Virus record (IMG/VR): IMGVR_UViG_3300042508_000221
Span: 1 to 64,000 of that record
Source of the DNA: a virus
Length of the DNA: 64,000 nt
Direction: 5' to 3' (one strand)
The notes beneath the pieces were generated by a model. The model searched no databases and was not told the origin of the DNA. It saw nothing but the letters and a program-made list of their open reading frames with translations. A program made the translations under genes and the position numbers. Every line of letters begins with the position of its first letter. Within the stretch, counting starts at the first letter, position 1. This document shows positions 50,937 to 58,433 of the stretch, one piece after another.

Positions 50937-51125
50937 ATGGCACTCTGCTTAACACGTCGCCCCGGTCAGAAGCTGATTCTGGATCGACCGCATATCGAGA
51001 TCACGGTGGAATCCGTGGTCGGCAAGACGGTGCGTCTGGTCATCGACGCCCCCAGGCACGTCAAGATCGTGCGTGAGGAGCTGATCTATCGGGCTCCGCC
51101 GAAGACCGAGGAGGCCGCGTCGTGA
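50937..51125 (+). CDS. csrA: CsrA/RsmA-family RNA-binding regulator
   Basis: 62 residues: LTRRPGQKLILDRPHIEITV, then VRLVIDAPRHVKIVREELIY, the whole CsrA strand-helix pattern including the conserved LTR, G and the VxREE end. CsrA binds GGA in mRNA leaders and blocks or stabilises translation. AACGGAAAGGA lies upstream. Its stop overlaps the ATG of queD, so it heads the operon. Whether it targets phage or host mRNA is unknown. Confidence 0.88.
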   Translation: MALCLTRRPGQKLILDRPHIEITVESVVGKTVRLVIDAPRHVKIVREELIYRAPPKTEEAAS

Positions 51126-51526
51126 TCGTCACAGTCACCAAGCAGTTTCACTTCTACGCAGCTCACCGCAACGAAGAGATCGGCGGCAAGTGCGCGAACA
51201 TTCACGGGCATCGCTACGGTCTGACCGTCACGGTAGCAGGACAAAGAGAAGGCAGCGTGACCGTTCTTTTTGAGCAATTAGAGCGATGGGTGCAGGCTGA
51301 AATAATCGATCCGGCAGATCACTCGCTCATGCTGAACCGCGAAGACCCAGCGGCCGATGCCCTTCTGGCATCCGGCGCATGCGGGAAGGTCTTCTGGGTG
51401 AGCGGCCCGACATCGTGCGAAAACATTGCAGAGCTTTTTTTCTCAATGTTGCAGTCAGTCTGCGCCTCGGTCGTTTCGGTAACGCTGAAGGAAACCGACA
51501 CATCCTCAGTCACGGTGACGGCATGA
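51122..51526 (+). CDS. queD: QueD-like 6-carboxytetrahydropterin synthase
   Basis: 134 residues. Zinc ligands are His15 (FYAAHR), His28 and His30 (NIHGHRY); Cys24 is the catalytic cysteine in KCANIHGH. Further motifs: DHSLMLN and TSCENIAELFF. It converts dihydroneopterin triphosphate to 6-carboxytetrahydropterin. No folE is seen, so the substrate likely comes from the host. Overlaps csrA and queE by 4 bases each. Confidence 0.88.
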   Translation: MIVTVTKQFHFYAAHRNEEIGGKCANIHGHRYGLTVTVAGQREGSVTVLFEQLERWVQAEIIDPADHSLMLNREDPAADALLASGACGKVFWVSGPTSCENIAELFFSMLQSVCASVVSVTLKETDTSSVTVTA

Positions 51527-52107
51527 AGCTAAAACTTGCCAGCCAGGGCGTGTATTGGACGATCCAAGGCGAAGGCCACTTCGCAGGCGAGCCGATGGTT
51601 TTCATTAGGCTGGCAGGATGCTCCGTCGGCTGTCCGAAGTGCGACACGAACTACAAGCCCTCTCGCGAGGCAACGGTTGATGAGATCGTCGCCGAGTGCG
51701 TGCGTGCGCGCGACGAGAACGGCCGTGCGAAGTACGTCTGGGTGACCGGCGGCGAGCCAACCGACCAAGACCTGACCAAGCTAAATCGGGCGGTTTGGGA
51801 CGCTGGGTTCAAGCCGTGTCTTGCGACCAGTGGCATACGGAAGGTCGGGGGTCACTGGTGGTGGCTTTCCGTCTCGCCACATGCGAACGGCTTTGAGCAG
51901 CGGATGGGTGCCGAGCTGAAGCTCGTGCCTGGGCTGAACGGCCTCTCGTTGGACGACATCGACCTCTCTGGCACCGACTTCGGATATCGCTATGTCCAGC
52001 CTATGGCGGGCAACGCGGAGTCTCTTGTCGCCTGCATCGAGTGGGTGAAGACCCACAGCGACTACACCCTCTGCCAGCAGAGCCACAAGGAATGGGGTGT
52101 GCCATGA
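51523..52107 (+). CDS. queE: QueE-like 7-carboxy-7-deazaguanine synthase (radical SAM)
   Basis: 194 residues. Opening QGVYWTIQGEGHFAGEPMVF is the QueE hallmark. The [4Fe-4S] motif CSVGCPKC gives Cys33, Cys37 and Cys40 (CX3CX2C). WVTGGEPTDQDL binds SAM. It rearranges 6-carboxytetrahydropterin to 7-carboxy-7-deazaguanine. Tight 4-base overlaps with queD and the next gene show one operon. Confidence 0.9.
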   Translation: MKLKLASQGVYWTIQGEGHFAGEPMVFIRLAGCSVGCPKCDTNYKPSREATVDEIVAECVRARDENGRAKYVWVTGGEPTDQDLTKLNRAVWDAGFKPCLATSGIRKVGGHWWWLSVSPHANGFEQRMGAELKLVPGLNGLSLDDIDLSGTDFGYRYVQPMAGNAESLVACIEWVKTHSDYTLCQQSHKEWGVP

Positions 52108-52511
52108 AGGCCGTCTACCTAGCTGGGCCGATCAACGGGTGCTCCGACGACGAGTGCATGGCGTGGCGTTCCAGAGCGCGGAAGCTCCTTGAAGGGCAGT
52201 TCGACATCTACGACCCGTTGGATCGCGACTTTCGTGGCTGCGAGGCTATTTATGCAGAAGCAATTGTCAACACAGACCTGCACGCGATCGCCGCCTGCGA
52301 CTTTTTGCTCGTGAACGCTTCTCGCCCCTCCTGGGGGACGGCGATGGAGGTGGTTCGGGCATGGGACAGCGGCAAGGGCGTCGTCGCGTTCTCCGATGCG
52401 GAAGCACCAAGCCCGTGGCTGACGGTTCATACACACGCGATCGTCAAGTCGCTCGAGGCCGCCGTTGTGTTCGTGATGAACTTCGACGCGATGGCGAGGA
52501 GCCGCACATGA
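52104..52511 (+). CDS. Nucleoside 2-deoxyribosyltransferase-like protein
   Basis: 135 residues. KAVYLAGPINGCSDDECMAW then ACDFLLVNASRPSWGTAMEV holds the GTxxE glutamate. The fold handles base-deoxyribose bonds. Lying between queE and dpdA it may act on a free deazaguanine base or its nucleoside. A second domain of this type is in the HNH fusion at 43905. 4-base overlaps on both sides. Confidence 0.75.
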   Translation: MKAVYLAGPINGCSDDECMAWRSRARKLLEGQFDIYDPLDRDFRGCEAIYAEAIVNTDLHAIAACDFLLVNASRPSWGTAMEVVRAWDSGKGVVAFSDAEAPSPWLTVHTHAIVKSLEAAVVFVMNFDAMARSRT

Positions 52512-53185
52512 CCGTCTACCTCGCCAGCCCCGGCAACCAGCAGCAGGCCGAGCATGTGAAAGATATGCCGGTGCTCCTGTCGTTCGGCTTGTACGACCCG
52601 TTTCTGGACAAGTACCAGCATTCGTTCCGTCGGCTGCTGATCGATAGCGGCGCGTACTCGGTGCTGAACTCTGGGCAGAAGATCGACATCGCAGCGTATG
52701 CCGACTGGTCGCTCCGCTGGGAGGGCCACGCCGATGCGGTCGCCGGTCTTGACGACATCGCAGGCGACTGGCGGCAGAGCCTCCGCAACTACGAGGCGAT
52801 GCCGAACGGATTTCCTACTATGCACGACTCTGACCCGCCGGAGTTGCTGAAGGATTTGGTTGCCATCGCTCGCGAGCGAGGCAACTGGATCGGCATCGGC
52901 CTTGTGCCGCCCCGCGAAGGCAAGGAGCGGTTCGTTCGCTGGGCATGCGACAACATTCCCGAGGACATGCACATTCACGGCTGGGCCTTGCGAGCGTACA
53001 CAAAGGTCAGGCGGCTCGACAGCGTCGACAGCACGAACTGGTGGCGCGACGCATTTAAGGTTCGTCGGGATTTGCCGTGGCTGACCTACGGCGAGGCGTT
53101 GGAAATCATTGTGAAGCGGTATCAGCGTGAAAACCGCGTGATCGTCGATGACACTCAGAAAACCATGTTTGAGGAGGTCGCGTGA
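52508..53185 (+). CDS. dpdA: DpdA-like DNA-guanine transglycosylase
   Basis: 225 residues, TIM-barrel pattern of tRNA-guanine transglycosylase relatives: LLIDSGAYSVLNSGQKIDIA, VAGLDDIAGDW, PTMHDSDP, GIGLVPPREGKER and LDSVDSTNWWRDAF (the DSxSW-type end of phage DpdA). It would swap guanine in DNA for a 7-deazaguanine. It is shorter than bacterial DpdA, in line with phage forms. Its neighbours queD and queE support this over a tRNA enzyme. Confidence 0.78.
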   Translation: MTVYLASPGNQQQAEHVKDMPVLLSFGLYDPFLDKYQHSFRRLLIDSGAYSVLNSGQKIDIAAYADWSLRWEGHADAVAGLDDIAGDWRQSLRNYEAMPNGFPTMHDSDPPELLKDLVAIARERGNWIGIGLVPPREGKERFVRWACDNIPEDMHIHGWALRAYTKVRRLDSVDSTNWWRDAFKVRRDLPWLTYGEALEIIVKRYQRENRVIVDDTQKTMFEEVA

Positions 53186-53424
53186 GCAAGAAGAAGCCAG
53201 CTTTCAGCGTCGAGCAGTCTCTCGCCGGTATCGCGAAGACGGTCCACGAGCTGCGCGAGGAGGGCGAGTCGACCGACCGCATGGTGGTGGTCGCCAGCAG
53301 GGGGCTCGCCGCCTTGACTGCCCGCGTCGAGGCTCTGGAGAAGTCGTGGGCAGCGGTGCTGTTCGATGTCGAGCAGCTCAAGAAGCCGCCCAGAACGTGG
53401 TTCCAATTTCTCAACGGCGAGTGA
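53182..53424 (+). CDS. Small coiled-coil protein
   Basis: 80 residues from a GTG overlapping the dpdA stop. SVEQSLAGIAKTVHELREEG and LTARVEALEKSWAAVLFDVE form a coiled coil, ending PPRTWFQFLNGE. No family recognised. Confidence 0.55.
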   Translation: MSKKKPAFSVEQSLAGIAKTVHELREEGESTDRMVVVASRGLAALTARVEALEKSWAAVLFDVEQLKKPPRTWFQFLNGE

Positions 53425-53549
53425 TGCTCCTGGGCATGAATGAAATCGAACAGTCGATCAGCGTCTGGCTGAACGTCGCGACGCTCCTCGTGTTCGTTGG
53501 GGCGGTCGCGTACATCAGCCTCATCCCGTACATGACGAGGGATAAGTGA
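53424..53549 (+). CDS. Small single-span membrane protein
   Basis: 41 residues (TGATG overlap; ATG 53436 gives 37). SVWLNVATLLVFVGAVAYIS is a membrane segment, then a short charged tail. Function unknown. Confidence 0.5.
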   Translation: MLLGMNEIEQSISVWLNVATLLVFVGAVAYISLIPYMTRDK

Positions 53550-53764
53550 AACCCCCTGCACCGATCGACATCGACGACGAGTTGTTCTGCATGGTGTGCA
53601 GGCCGTCAGAGGACGGGGCGGCGTCGTATGTCGACTGCCGCTTCGATAGCGTCCCTCCGACGAATGACGATCCAGACTATTCGGAGAATCCAGACGCGCT
53701 GCGGAAAGTCGCGGCGTGGCTGGTGAAGGCGGCCGATTGGCTTGAGAAGGAGCAGGGGCGATGA
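53546..53764 (+). CDS. Small acidic hypothetical protein
   Basis: 72 residues from a GTG overlapping the previous stop. IDIDDELFCMVCRPSEDG is acidic with a CxxC pair; the end is a helix (ALRKVAAWLVKAADWLEKEQ). No known family. Confidence 0.5.
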   Translation: MKPPAPIDIDDELFCMVCRPSEDGAASYVDCRFDSVPPTNDDPDYSENPDALRKVAAWLVKAADWLEKEQGR

Positions 53765-54102
53765 TGAAAGACTTTTCATCGGCGTTCGCCGATTTTTTGA
53801 ATTCAGATGGATCGATGAAGCTGCCAATCACTTTTTATCACGCTTTTGAGGCAGGCCCGATTCACACCAACATCGACCCTGACGGAATCATCGTGACAGT
53901 TACAGTGCATTCGATTGACACAGAAGAGCCATGCCTTCTGACGATGCTTTTTCCGATGCCGTTGGGTGCCGCCAAGGCGAAGCTGCGGCAAGGACGGCTT
54001 CCTGTTTTGCAAAGCAGCGCGGTAACAGTGCTGCGAAAGATCGACGAAGTAGTCGGAGATTCTGGTGAGCGGTACTCACGGTTTAAGGTCGAGGTGACAT
54101 GA
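53761..54102 (+). CDS. Hypothetical protein
   Basis: 113 residues; tandem ATG codons at 53761 and 53764. IHTNIDPDGIIVTVTVHSID then EPCLLTMLFPMP indicate a beta sheet. More AT-rich than its neighbours. It overlaps the protease gene by 4 bases. No family recognised. Confidence 0.5.
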   Translation: MMKDFSSAFADFLNSDGSMKLPITFYHAFEAGPIHTNIDPDGIIVTVTVHSIDTEEPCLLTMLFPMPLGAAKAKLRQGRLPVLQSSAVTVLRKIDEVVGDSGERYSRFKVEVT

Positions 54103-54830
54103 CCCCCATCGAAGACAAAGCCCTCGCCGCCTTCCTTCTGGGCGTTCCTGCCGCGATGGCCGGCACGACCGACGACGCCGTGCCGGACGCGAGGTACATC
54201 GAGTACGGTTCTCGATTCCGCGATTACACAGTTCGCTTCTCCGGCCGCGACGATGACGGCAAATACTCGGAGGCGACGGCAACTCTGCTGTCCCCGCACT
54301 GGGCGATCACTGCGGCGCACGTTGCCGTCGGCGTCAGCGGGATCACGCTGTCGAACCGTCTGGTTGACCGAGTGGTCATCCACCCGGACTGGGACGACGA
54401 CAAGAACGGATTTCACGATCTGGCCCTGCTGCACTGTGACAAGCCCGCTGGCATTGCCTACTATCCACCACTTAGCGACGGCGACGAGAAGGTCGGACAG
54501 ACGGTCAGCATCGTCGGCTACGGCCTCTACGGGAAGCTGACTGCGGGGCACGAGGGCTACGACGGCAAGCTGCGGGCGGGGACGCAGACGATCGAGCGTT
54601 TCGAGCGGTCGGTCATCGTCTGCCACGCTCAGTGTGGGACGAGCACGCTCGAGTTCTGCATCTCGCCTGGGGACTCAGGAGGCCCGCTTTTCGCCGGAGG
54701 CAAGCTGGCCGGGGTCAATAGTTTCACGATGGCCCCGAGGGGGCCGCTGAAGAGCCGCCAGGGCGAGGAGACGGCGCACACGCGGGTGAGTTTGTATCGG
54801 GAGTGGATCAAGGAGGTAACCGGAGAATGA
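54099..54830 (+). CDS. Trypsin-like (S1 family) serine protease
   Basis: 243 residues. The triad is His74 (AITAAHV), Asp107 (FHDLALL) and Ser193 (SPGDSGGPLF). VIHPDWDDDKNGFHDL is the usual stretch before the Asp. Residues about 8-21 (ALAAFLLGVPAAMA) form a weak signal peptide, and there are four cysteines (113, 175, 179, 187) of which some could pair. S1 proteases are rare in phages. Roles could be in the virion, in the periplasm or against host or rival proteins. Overlaps genes on both sides by 4 bases. Confidence 0.82.
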   Translation: MTPIEDKALAAFLLGVPAAMAGTTDDAVPDARYIEYGSRFRDYTVRFSGRDDDGKYSEATATLLSPHWAITAAHVAVGVSGITLSNRLVDRVVIHPDWDDDKNGFHDLALLHCDKPAGIAYYPPLSDGDEKVGQTVSIVGYGLYGKLTAGHEGYDGKLRAGTQTIERFERSVIVCHAQCGTSTLEFCISPGDSGGPLFAGGKLAGVNSFTMAPRGPLKSRQGEETAHTRVSLYREWIKEVTGE

Positions 54831-55084
54831 GCGTCGAACGACTTGAAGAGCTTACCGAGATCAACCCCGAAGCGCTCCTGGCCGACGGCCTCGAGTCGGC
54901 GTTCATCGGCTACACGGCGAATCATCATCACGCCGTCGTCGCCGTCTACGACTACGACAAGTGCGTCCAGGCTCTCGTCGACCGCGACGGCATGACGCAC
55001 GAGGAGGCCGACGAGTTCCTCGAGTTCAACACGCTCGGAGCCTACGTCGGCGAGAACGGCCCGCTGTATGTGAGGCTTGGTTAA
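54827..55084 (+). CDS. Conserved phage protein of unknown function
   Basis: 85 residues from ATG 54827. FIGYTANHHHAVVAVYDYDK, RDGMTHEEADEFLEFNTLGA and YVGENGPLYV. This VYDY.KC...L..RDGMT.EEA.EF.EFN..GAYVG pattern is common in phages and has no assigned role. Confidence 0.7.
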   Translation: MSVERLEELTEINPEALLADGLESAFIGYTANHHHAVVAVYDYDKCVQALVDRDGMTHEEADEFLEFNTLGAYVGENGPLYVRLG

Positions 55085-55488
55085 TGGAACTCTTCATCCT
55101 CAAGACCTCCCGCCTGCGCCGCTCCGAGCGGCGATTCATCGCCGACCACCTGACGCGACCGGAGAGCGAATTCCAGCGTGCTCTGCTCGCCGGCACCGTG
55201 ACCGGCACGATCGCCATCTGCCTAGATCAAGGCGAGATCATTGGATGGGCGAGGACTGAGGTCTGGCAGGGCATCCCGACGCTTGAGGCGTTCGTGTCGC
55301 CCGCCTACCGCCGCCGCGGCGTGGCAACGCTCTGCGCCGCCGGCCTGCGGACAGAGGGCGTGTTCCGCGACCACGAATTCGTAGCCGTATTCCGGCCGAC
55401 GATGATCCCGCTCGCCCGCCGACTGAATCTGTCGACCGCGACCTTCGACCGGAAGCCCGACGGGACGTGGCGAGAGGCGAAAGCGTGA
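55084..55488 (+). CDS. GNAT-family acetyltransferase
   Basis: 134 residues. IAICLDQGEIIGWARTEV then LEAFVSPAYRRRGVATLCAA gives the acetyl-CoA loop (RRRGVA). Target unknown; protein, antibiotic or nucleobase acetylation are all possible. The ATG overlaps the previous TAA. Confidence 0.7.
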   Translation: MELFILKTSRLRRSERRFIADHLTRPESEFQRALLAGTVTGTIAICLDQGEIIGWARTEVWQGIPTLEAFVSPAYRRRGVATLCAAGLRTEGVFRDHEFVAVFRPTMIPLARRLNLSTATFDRKPDGTWREAKA

Positions 55489-55697
55489 CGCCCGAAGACA
55501 AGCTCCTGATCGCGCTGCGGATGATGAACATCGAGCGGATGTTGTCCACGACGATTCCGGCGATCAAGGCGACTGCGAGGGCTGCACAAGAGGTAGAAGC
55601 ACTGGGGCTGGCGACTGCATCGTATTTGCTGGCGGAGTCGGTCGAGGTGTATGCCACTGAGATGAGGAAGTTCGTCGACAGCATCGATCAGTCTTGA
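55485..55697 (+). CDS. Small helical protein
   Basis: 70 residues from GTG 55485. Helical throughout (LLIALRMMNIERMLST, AARAAQEVEALGLATA). No family recognised. It ends at a promoter-like site. Confidence 0.5.
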   Translation: MTPEDKLLIALRMMNIERMLSTTIPAIKATARAAQEVEALGLATASYLLAESVEVYATEMRKFVDSIDQS

Positions 55698-55722
55698 CAG
55701 GTTGACTACCGCGCCAGACAAT
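55694..55722 (+). promoter_or_regulatory. Sigma70-like promoter overlapping the recurrent motif
   Basis: TTGACA (55694-55699), 17 bases, GACAAT (55717-55722). The spacer contains GACTACC, the left half of the recurrent motif. It lies 45 bases before the secreted-protein gene. Confidence 0.55.
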
Positions 55723-55766
55723 GCCGGCCGGTTTGGTTTCCGTTTCACTTCATGGAGGATTTTCGC

Positions 55767-56093
55767 ATGCGTTCCTTTTTTCTTGTTTTCGCCATCGCCT
55801 GTTGCACCACGGTCGCCAGTGGCGGCGACGTGATCGTGACAACGACGACCGTGATCTCGGCGCAGGAGACGGCCGACGAGTGTGCTCGAACCGGGCTGCT
55901 CAAGCACTGCCGCGTGCTCGGCGGTCGCCGCGAGGGCATCGGCTTCTCGACCGTCAGCCCCGAGGCGGCGGAGAAGTCGGCGTGCTTCTACTCCGAGGCC
56001 GTCCGCGGTCGTTACCGCATCGTCGAGCGAGGGTATGCCTACTCGCCGGCTCGCCGCGGCTGGTTCGCGGTGCTCCGGTACAGCGGGAATTGA
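55767..56093 (+). CDS. Small secreted protein
   Basis: 108 residues from ATG 55767 (GGAGG 8-9 bases before); ATG 55752 is less likely. MRSFFLVFAIACCTTVASGG is a signal peptide; a lipobox is weak. The mature part has three cysteines and GRREGIGFSTVSPEAAEKSA. A periplasmic role during infection is likely. It has its own promoter-like site. Confidence 0.65.
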   Translation: MRSFFLVFAIACCTTVASGGDVIVTTTTVISAQETADECARTGLLKHCRVLGGRREGIGFSTVSPEAAEKSACFYSEAVRGRYRIVERGYAYSPARRGWFAVLRYSGN

Positions 56094-56168
56094 TCTTATT
56101 CATCCGCGCCGCGCCGGGGGTGGTGGTTCTCGTCTGCCACCGCCCCCGGCCCCCGATGGGAAAACACC

Positions 56169-56468
56169 ATGCAAGACCTAATCGAAAAGATTGAATCCTG
56201 GGCCCGCGATCGGCGGATCATCCCGAACAGCACCCCGATGGCCCAGTTGATGAAGACGGTCAGCGAACTCGGCGAACTCGCCGACGCCACGCTCAAGAAC
56301 GACCGCGAGGGCATCGTTGACGGCGTGGGCGACGTGATCGTGACGCTCATCATCTACGCGGCTCTCCAGGGCGTGACCGTCGAGGACTGCCTCGCGTCGG
56401 CGTATGGGGAGATCAAGGACAGGAAGGGCACGCTGACGCCGGAGGGCGTGTTTGTCAAGGAGACATGA
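56169..56468 (+). CDS. MazG-like nucleotide pyrophosphohydrolase
   Basis: 99 residues. KTVSELGELADATLKNDREG then VDGVGDVIVTLIIYA holds the ExxE...D..D metal set of all-alpha NTP pyrophosphatases. It may clear non-canonical dNTPs or lower alarmone. Preceded by GGGAAAACACC. Confidence 0.75.
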   Translation: MQDLIEKIESWARDRRIIPNSTPMAQLMKTVSELGELADATLKNDREGIVDGVGDVIVTLIIYAALQGVTVEDCLASAYGEIKDRKGTLTPEGVFVKET

Positions 56469-56469
56469 A

Positions 56470-56673
56470 ATGTTCGACTGGCTGTTTGGTAAGAAGCGAA
56501 TTCGCCTGCTTGAGTCCAAGCTGGCCGACGCGAACGGAATTATCTCCAAGCTCGACGAGATGTGGAAAGCACGGTGCCGGGAGTGCGAGCAGCAGCGTGT
56601 GCTCATCACCGCGCTCCGCGATGTGAACGCGACCCTGGACAAGCGGTGTAACGATCTTGAGGGAGTTCGATGA
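56470..56673 (+). CDS. Small coiled-coil protein
   Basis: 67 residues. FDWLFGKKRIRLLESKLADA and a CRECEQQRV pair, ending DKRCNDLEGVR. Helical. No family recognised. Confidence 0.5.
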   Translation: MFDWLFGKKRIRLLESKLADANGIISKLDEMWKARCRECEQQRVLITALRDVNATLDKRCNDLEGVR

Positions 56674-57026
56674 GTCCCGAACTTGAAAACAAGCTGTACG
56701 CCGACTTTCCTCTGCTATTCGCGAATCGCGAAAGCAGGGGGAGCTGCATGGTCTTCGGATGCGAACACGGCGACGGCTGGTACGGCATCCTGCGTGCGGC
56801 GTGCAAGGAAATCGCAAGGCACGCAGGGCCGCACTTTCAGTTCACTCAGGTGAAGGAAAAGTACGGCACGCTGCGTCTCTACTTCGTTGGCGGCGACTCG
56901 TACTGCGAAGGCGTCATCGACATGGCCGAGGCTATGTCAGCCGTAACGTGCGAGCAGTGCGGCAATCCGGGGAAGCCGAACGACGGCGGATGGATTACGA
57001 CTCTCTGTGAGGGGTGCCGGAAGTAA
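56670..57026 (+). CDS. Conserved phage protein with C-terminal zinc ribbon
   Basis: 118 residues. FQFTQVKEKYGTLRLYFVGG is widespread in phage proteins of unknown role. The end TCEQCGNPGK...TLCEGCRK gives two CxxC pairs for zinc. WYGILRAACKEIA precedes. 4-base overlap with the upstream gene. Confidence 0.65.
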   Translation: MSPELENKLYADFPLLFANRESRGSCMVFGCEHGDGWYGILRAACKEIARHAGPHFQFTQVKEKYGTLRLYFVGGDSYCEGVIDMAEAMSAVTCEQCGNPGKPNDGGWITTLCEGCRK

Positions 57027-57238
57027 TGCCACACGTCATCATTCGATTCAGATTGCCAGAGGATCAAGGCGACTTCAACGCTGCGATGCAGGGGCGTGAC
57101 GCCAAGAGCGTCATCTGGGAAGTGGATCAATACTGCCGAACTATCCTGAAGCACGGCGAGCCGAGCGATGACGAGCGGCGGCACCTTGGGCGGATACGCG
57201 ACATACTGCGAGAGCGGCCGGGACTGCTTGATGACTGA
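57026..57238 (+). CDS. Small hypothetical protein
   Basis: 70 residues from the ATG overlapping the previous TAA. VIIRFRLPEDQGDFNAAMQG then VIWEVDQYCRTILKHGEP. This FxLPE...F..A..G......W..D...R...KH pattern is seen in other phages. Role unknown. Confidence 0.6.
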   Translation: MPHVIIRFRLPEDQGDFNAAMQGRDAKSVIWEVDQYCRTILKHGEPSDDERRHLGRIRDILRERPGLLDD

Positions 57239-57482
57239 GCGAAACTGGATTCCCGTGAGCGAGCGACTGCCGGAGATCGCCCCGCTTGGCGTTACTGCGA
57301 CTGTCATCGTTGCCCATGCCGAGTACGACACCAACAGAGAGCCGACAGGAAACGTCAAGGTTTCTCCAGCGTCATTCCTCGGCAGTGACCAACAAGGGCC
57401 GTTCTTCAAGAGCATGATCAACGGGCGGCGTCTTGACTCAAAGGCGTGGATGCCGCTCCCAGAGCCACCGGAGGTAGAGTAA
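57231..57482 (+). CDS. DUF551-family protein
   Basis: 83 residues. It starts ERNWIPVSERLPEIAPLG and ends AWMPLPEPPEVE, the two ends that define DUF551 proteins (WIxVSERLPE and WxPLPEPP). Common in phages; function unknown. Confidence 0.75.
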   Translation: MTERNWIPVSERLPEIAPLGVTATVIVAHAEYDTNREPTGNVKVSPASFLGSDQQGPFFKSMINGRRLDSKAWMPLPEPPEVE

Positions 57483-58207
57483 TGGGCATCACAAAAGCCG
57501 ACTTAGACGCACAGCGTGCCATGCTGAAGCGTGGCGAAGAGAGGCGAAGAGCAGCCAAGCAGGAGAAAGAACGCGAGCGACTCCGCGACACGTTCGCCGC
57601 TGCGGCGTTGACGGGGCTGCTTTCACGCTCCATCGCGCCAGAACAGGCGATGAGCCAATACGTTCGCATAGCAGCAGCCTATGCCGACGCTATGCTCCGC
57701 GAGCGTGAGCGAACAAATCATGACGCTGTGCCGGAAGCGATAGCCTATCCATCTGAATCCTCCGTTCCACGGGGGAATGGGGGCGGATGCGGCGGGACTG
57801 ATAAACCCGTTACGCTACCCGCTATGGGCACCGGCGACATTCCAGTTTCCAGAACGCGAGGACGGGTAGGCACGATACTATCCGAGGCCGAAATCGACGC
57901 TCTGGAATACGTCGCCGAGGAGGGACGCATCGCCAGCATGGATGATTACGGCATCCTGCGGTCGCTGCTCGTCAGGGTGCGGCCGGAATGGGAGAGCCAA
58001 TCGTATGAGAAAAACGACGAAAAACGCACGAACGCTGCTATGAATCGGGACGCTACACCGAGCGAGGGTAGTGTGCAGGGCGAGGGTGCGCTCACTGACG
58101 CGGAGCGAGAGGCGATTTCATTTTTTGCTACGTTACGCGGCGGCGACTTTGATTCCTGCCTACCGCGCGCCGCCACCCTCCGAGAACTGCTGGAGAGACT
58201 GAAGTGA
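57482..58207 (+). CDS. Hypothetical protein with shared C-terminal module
   Basis: 241 residues (TAATG overlap). A basic helical start (AKQEKERERLRD) is followed by a low-complexity linker. The last 37 residues, EREAISFFATLRGGDFDSCL to the end, are nearly the same as the end of the gene at 58778. An internal ILSEAEIDALEYVAEEGR unit looks like a second, diverged version. Confidence 0.55.
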   Translation: MGITKADLDAQRAMLKRGEERRRAAKQEKERERLRDTFAAAALTGLLSRSIAPEQAMSQYVRIAAAYADAMLRERERTNHDAVPEAIAYPSESSVPRGNGGGCGGTDKPVTLPAMGTGDIPVSRTRGRVGTILSEAEIDALEYVAEEGRIASMDDYGILRSLLVRVRPEWESQSYEKNDEKRTNAAMNRDATPSEGSVQGEGALTDAEREAISFFATLRGGDFDSCLPRAATLRELLERLK

Positions 58208-58425
58208 AAACAAAGCCCGTAGCATGGCGTGTAACAAGCGAAGGCCAGTCGTACATCTACTACACCAAATCAGAAGCGATGTTTTGGGCCGATTTTAAAG
58301 CTGGCTACAGTACCACTCCTGTTCTGGTGAGTCCGCTGTTCGCCGGAGATTCAAAAGAGTTCGCGCCGCGAGCCGCAAAACGACGGAAGCCAGTAAAGCT
58401 GTGGATCAGAAAGGTCATGTGGTAG
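58204..58425 (+). CDS. Small hypothetical protein, PVAW family
   Basis: 73 residues from a GTG overlapping the previous stop. KTKPVAWRVTSEGQSYIYYT and VLVSPLFAGD match the short PVAWR...PLY proteins common in phages. The N-terminus of the 58778 gene (SKPVAYAAVAADGSESVYV...SPLYAAPP) is of the same type. Confidence 0.6.
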   Translation: MKTKPVAWRVTSEGQSYIYYTKSEAMFWADFKAGYSTTPVLVSPLFAGDSKEFAPRAAKRRKPVKLWIRKVMW

Positions 58426-58433
58426 GAGGAATT

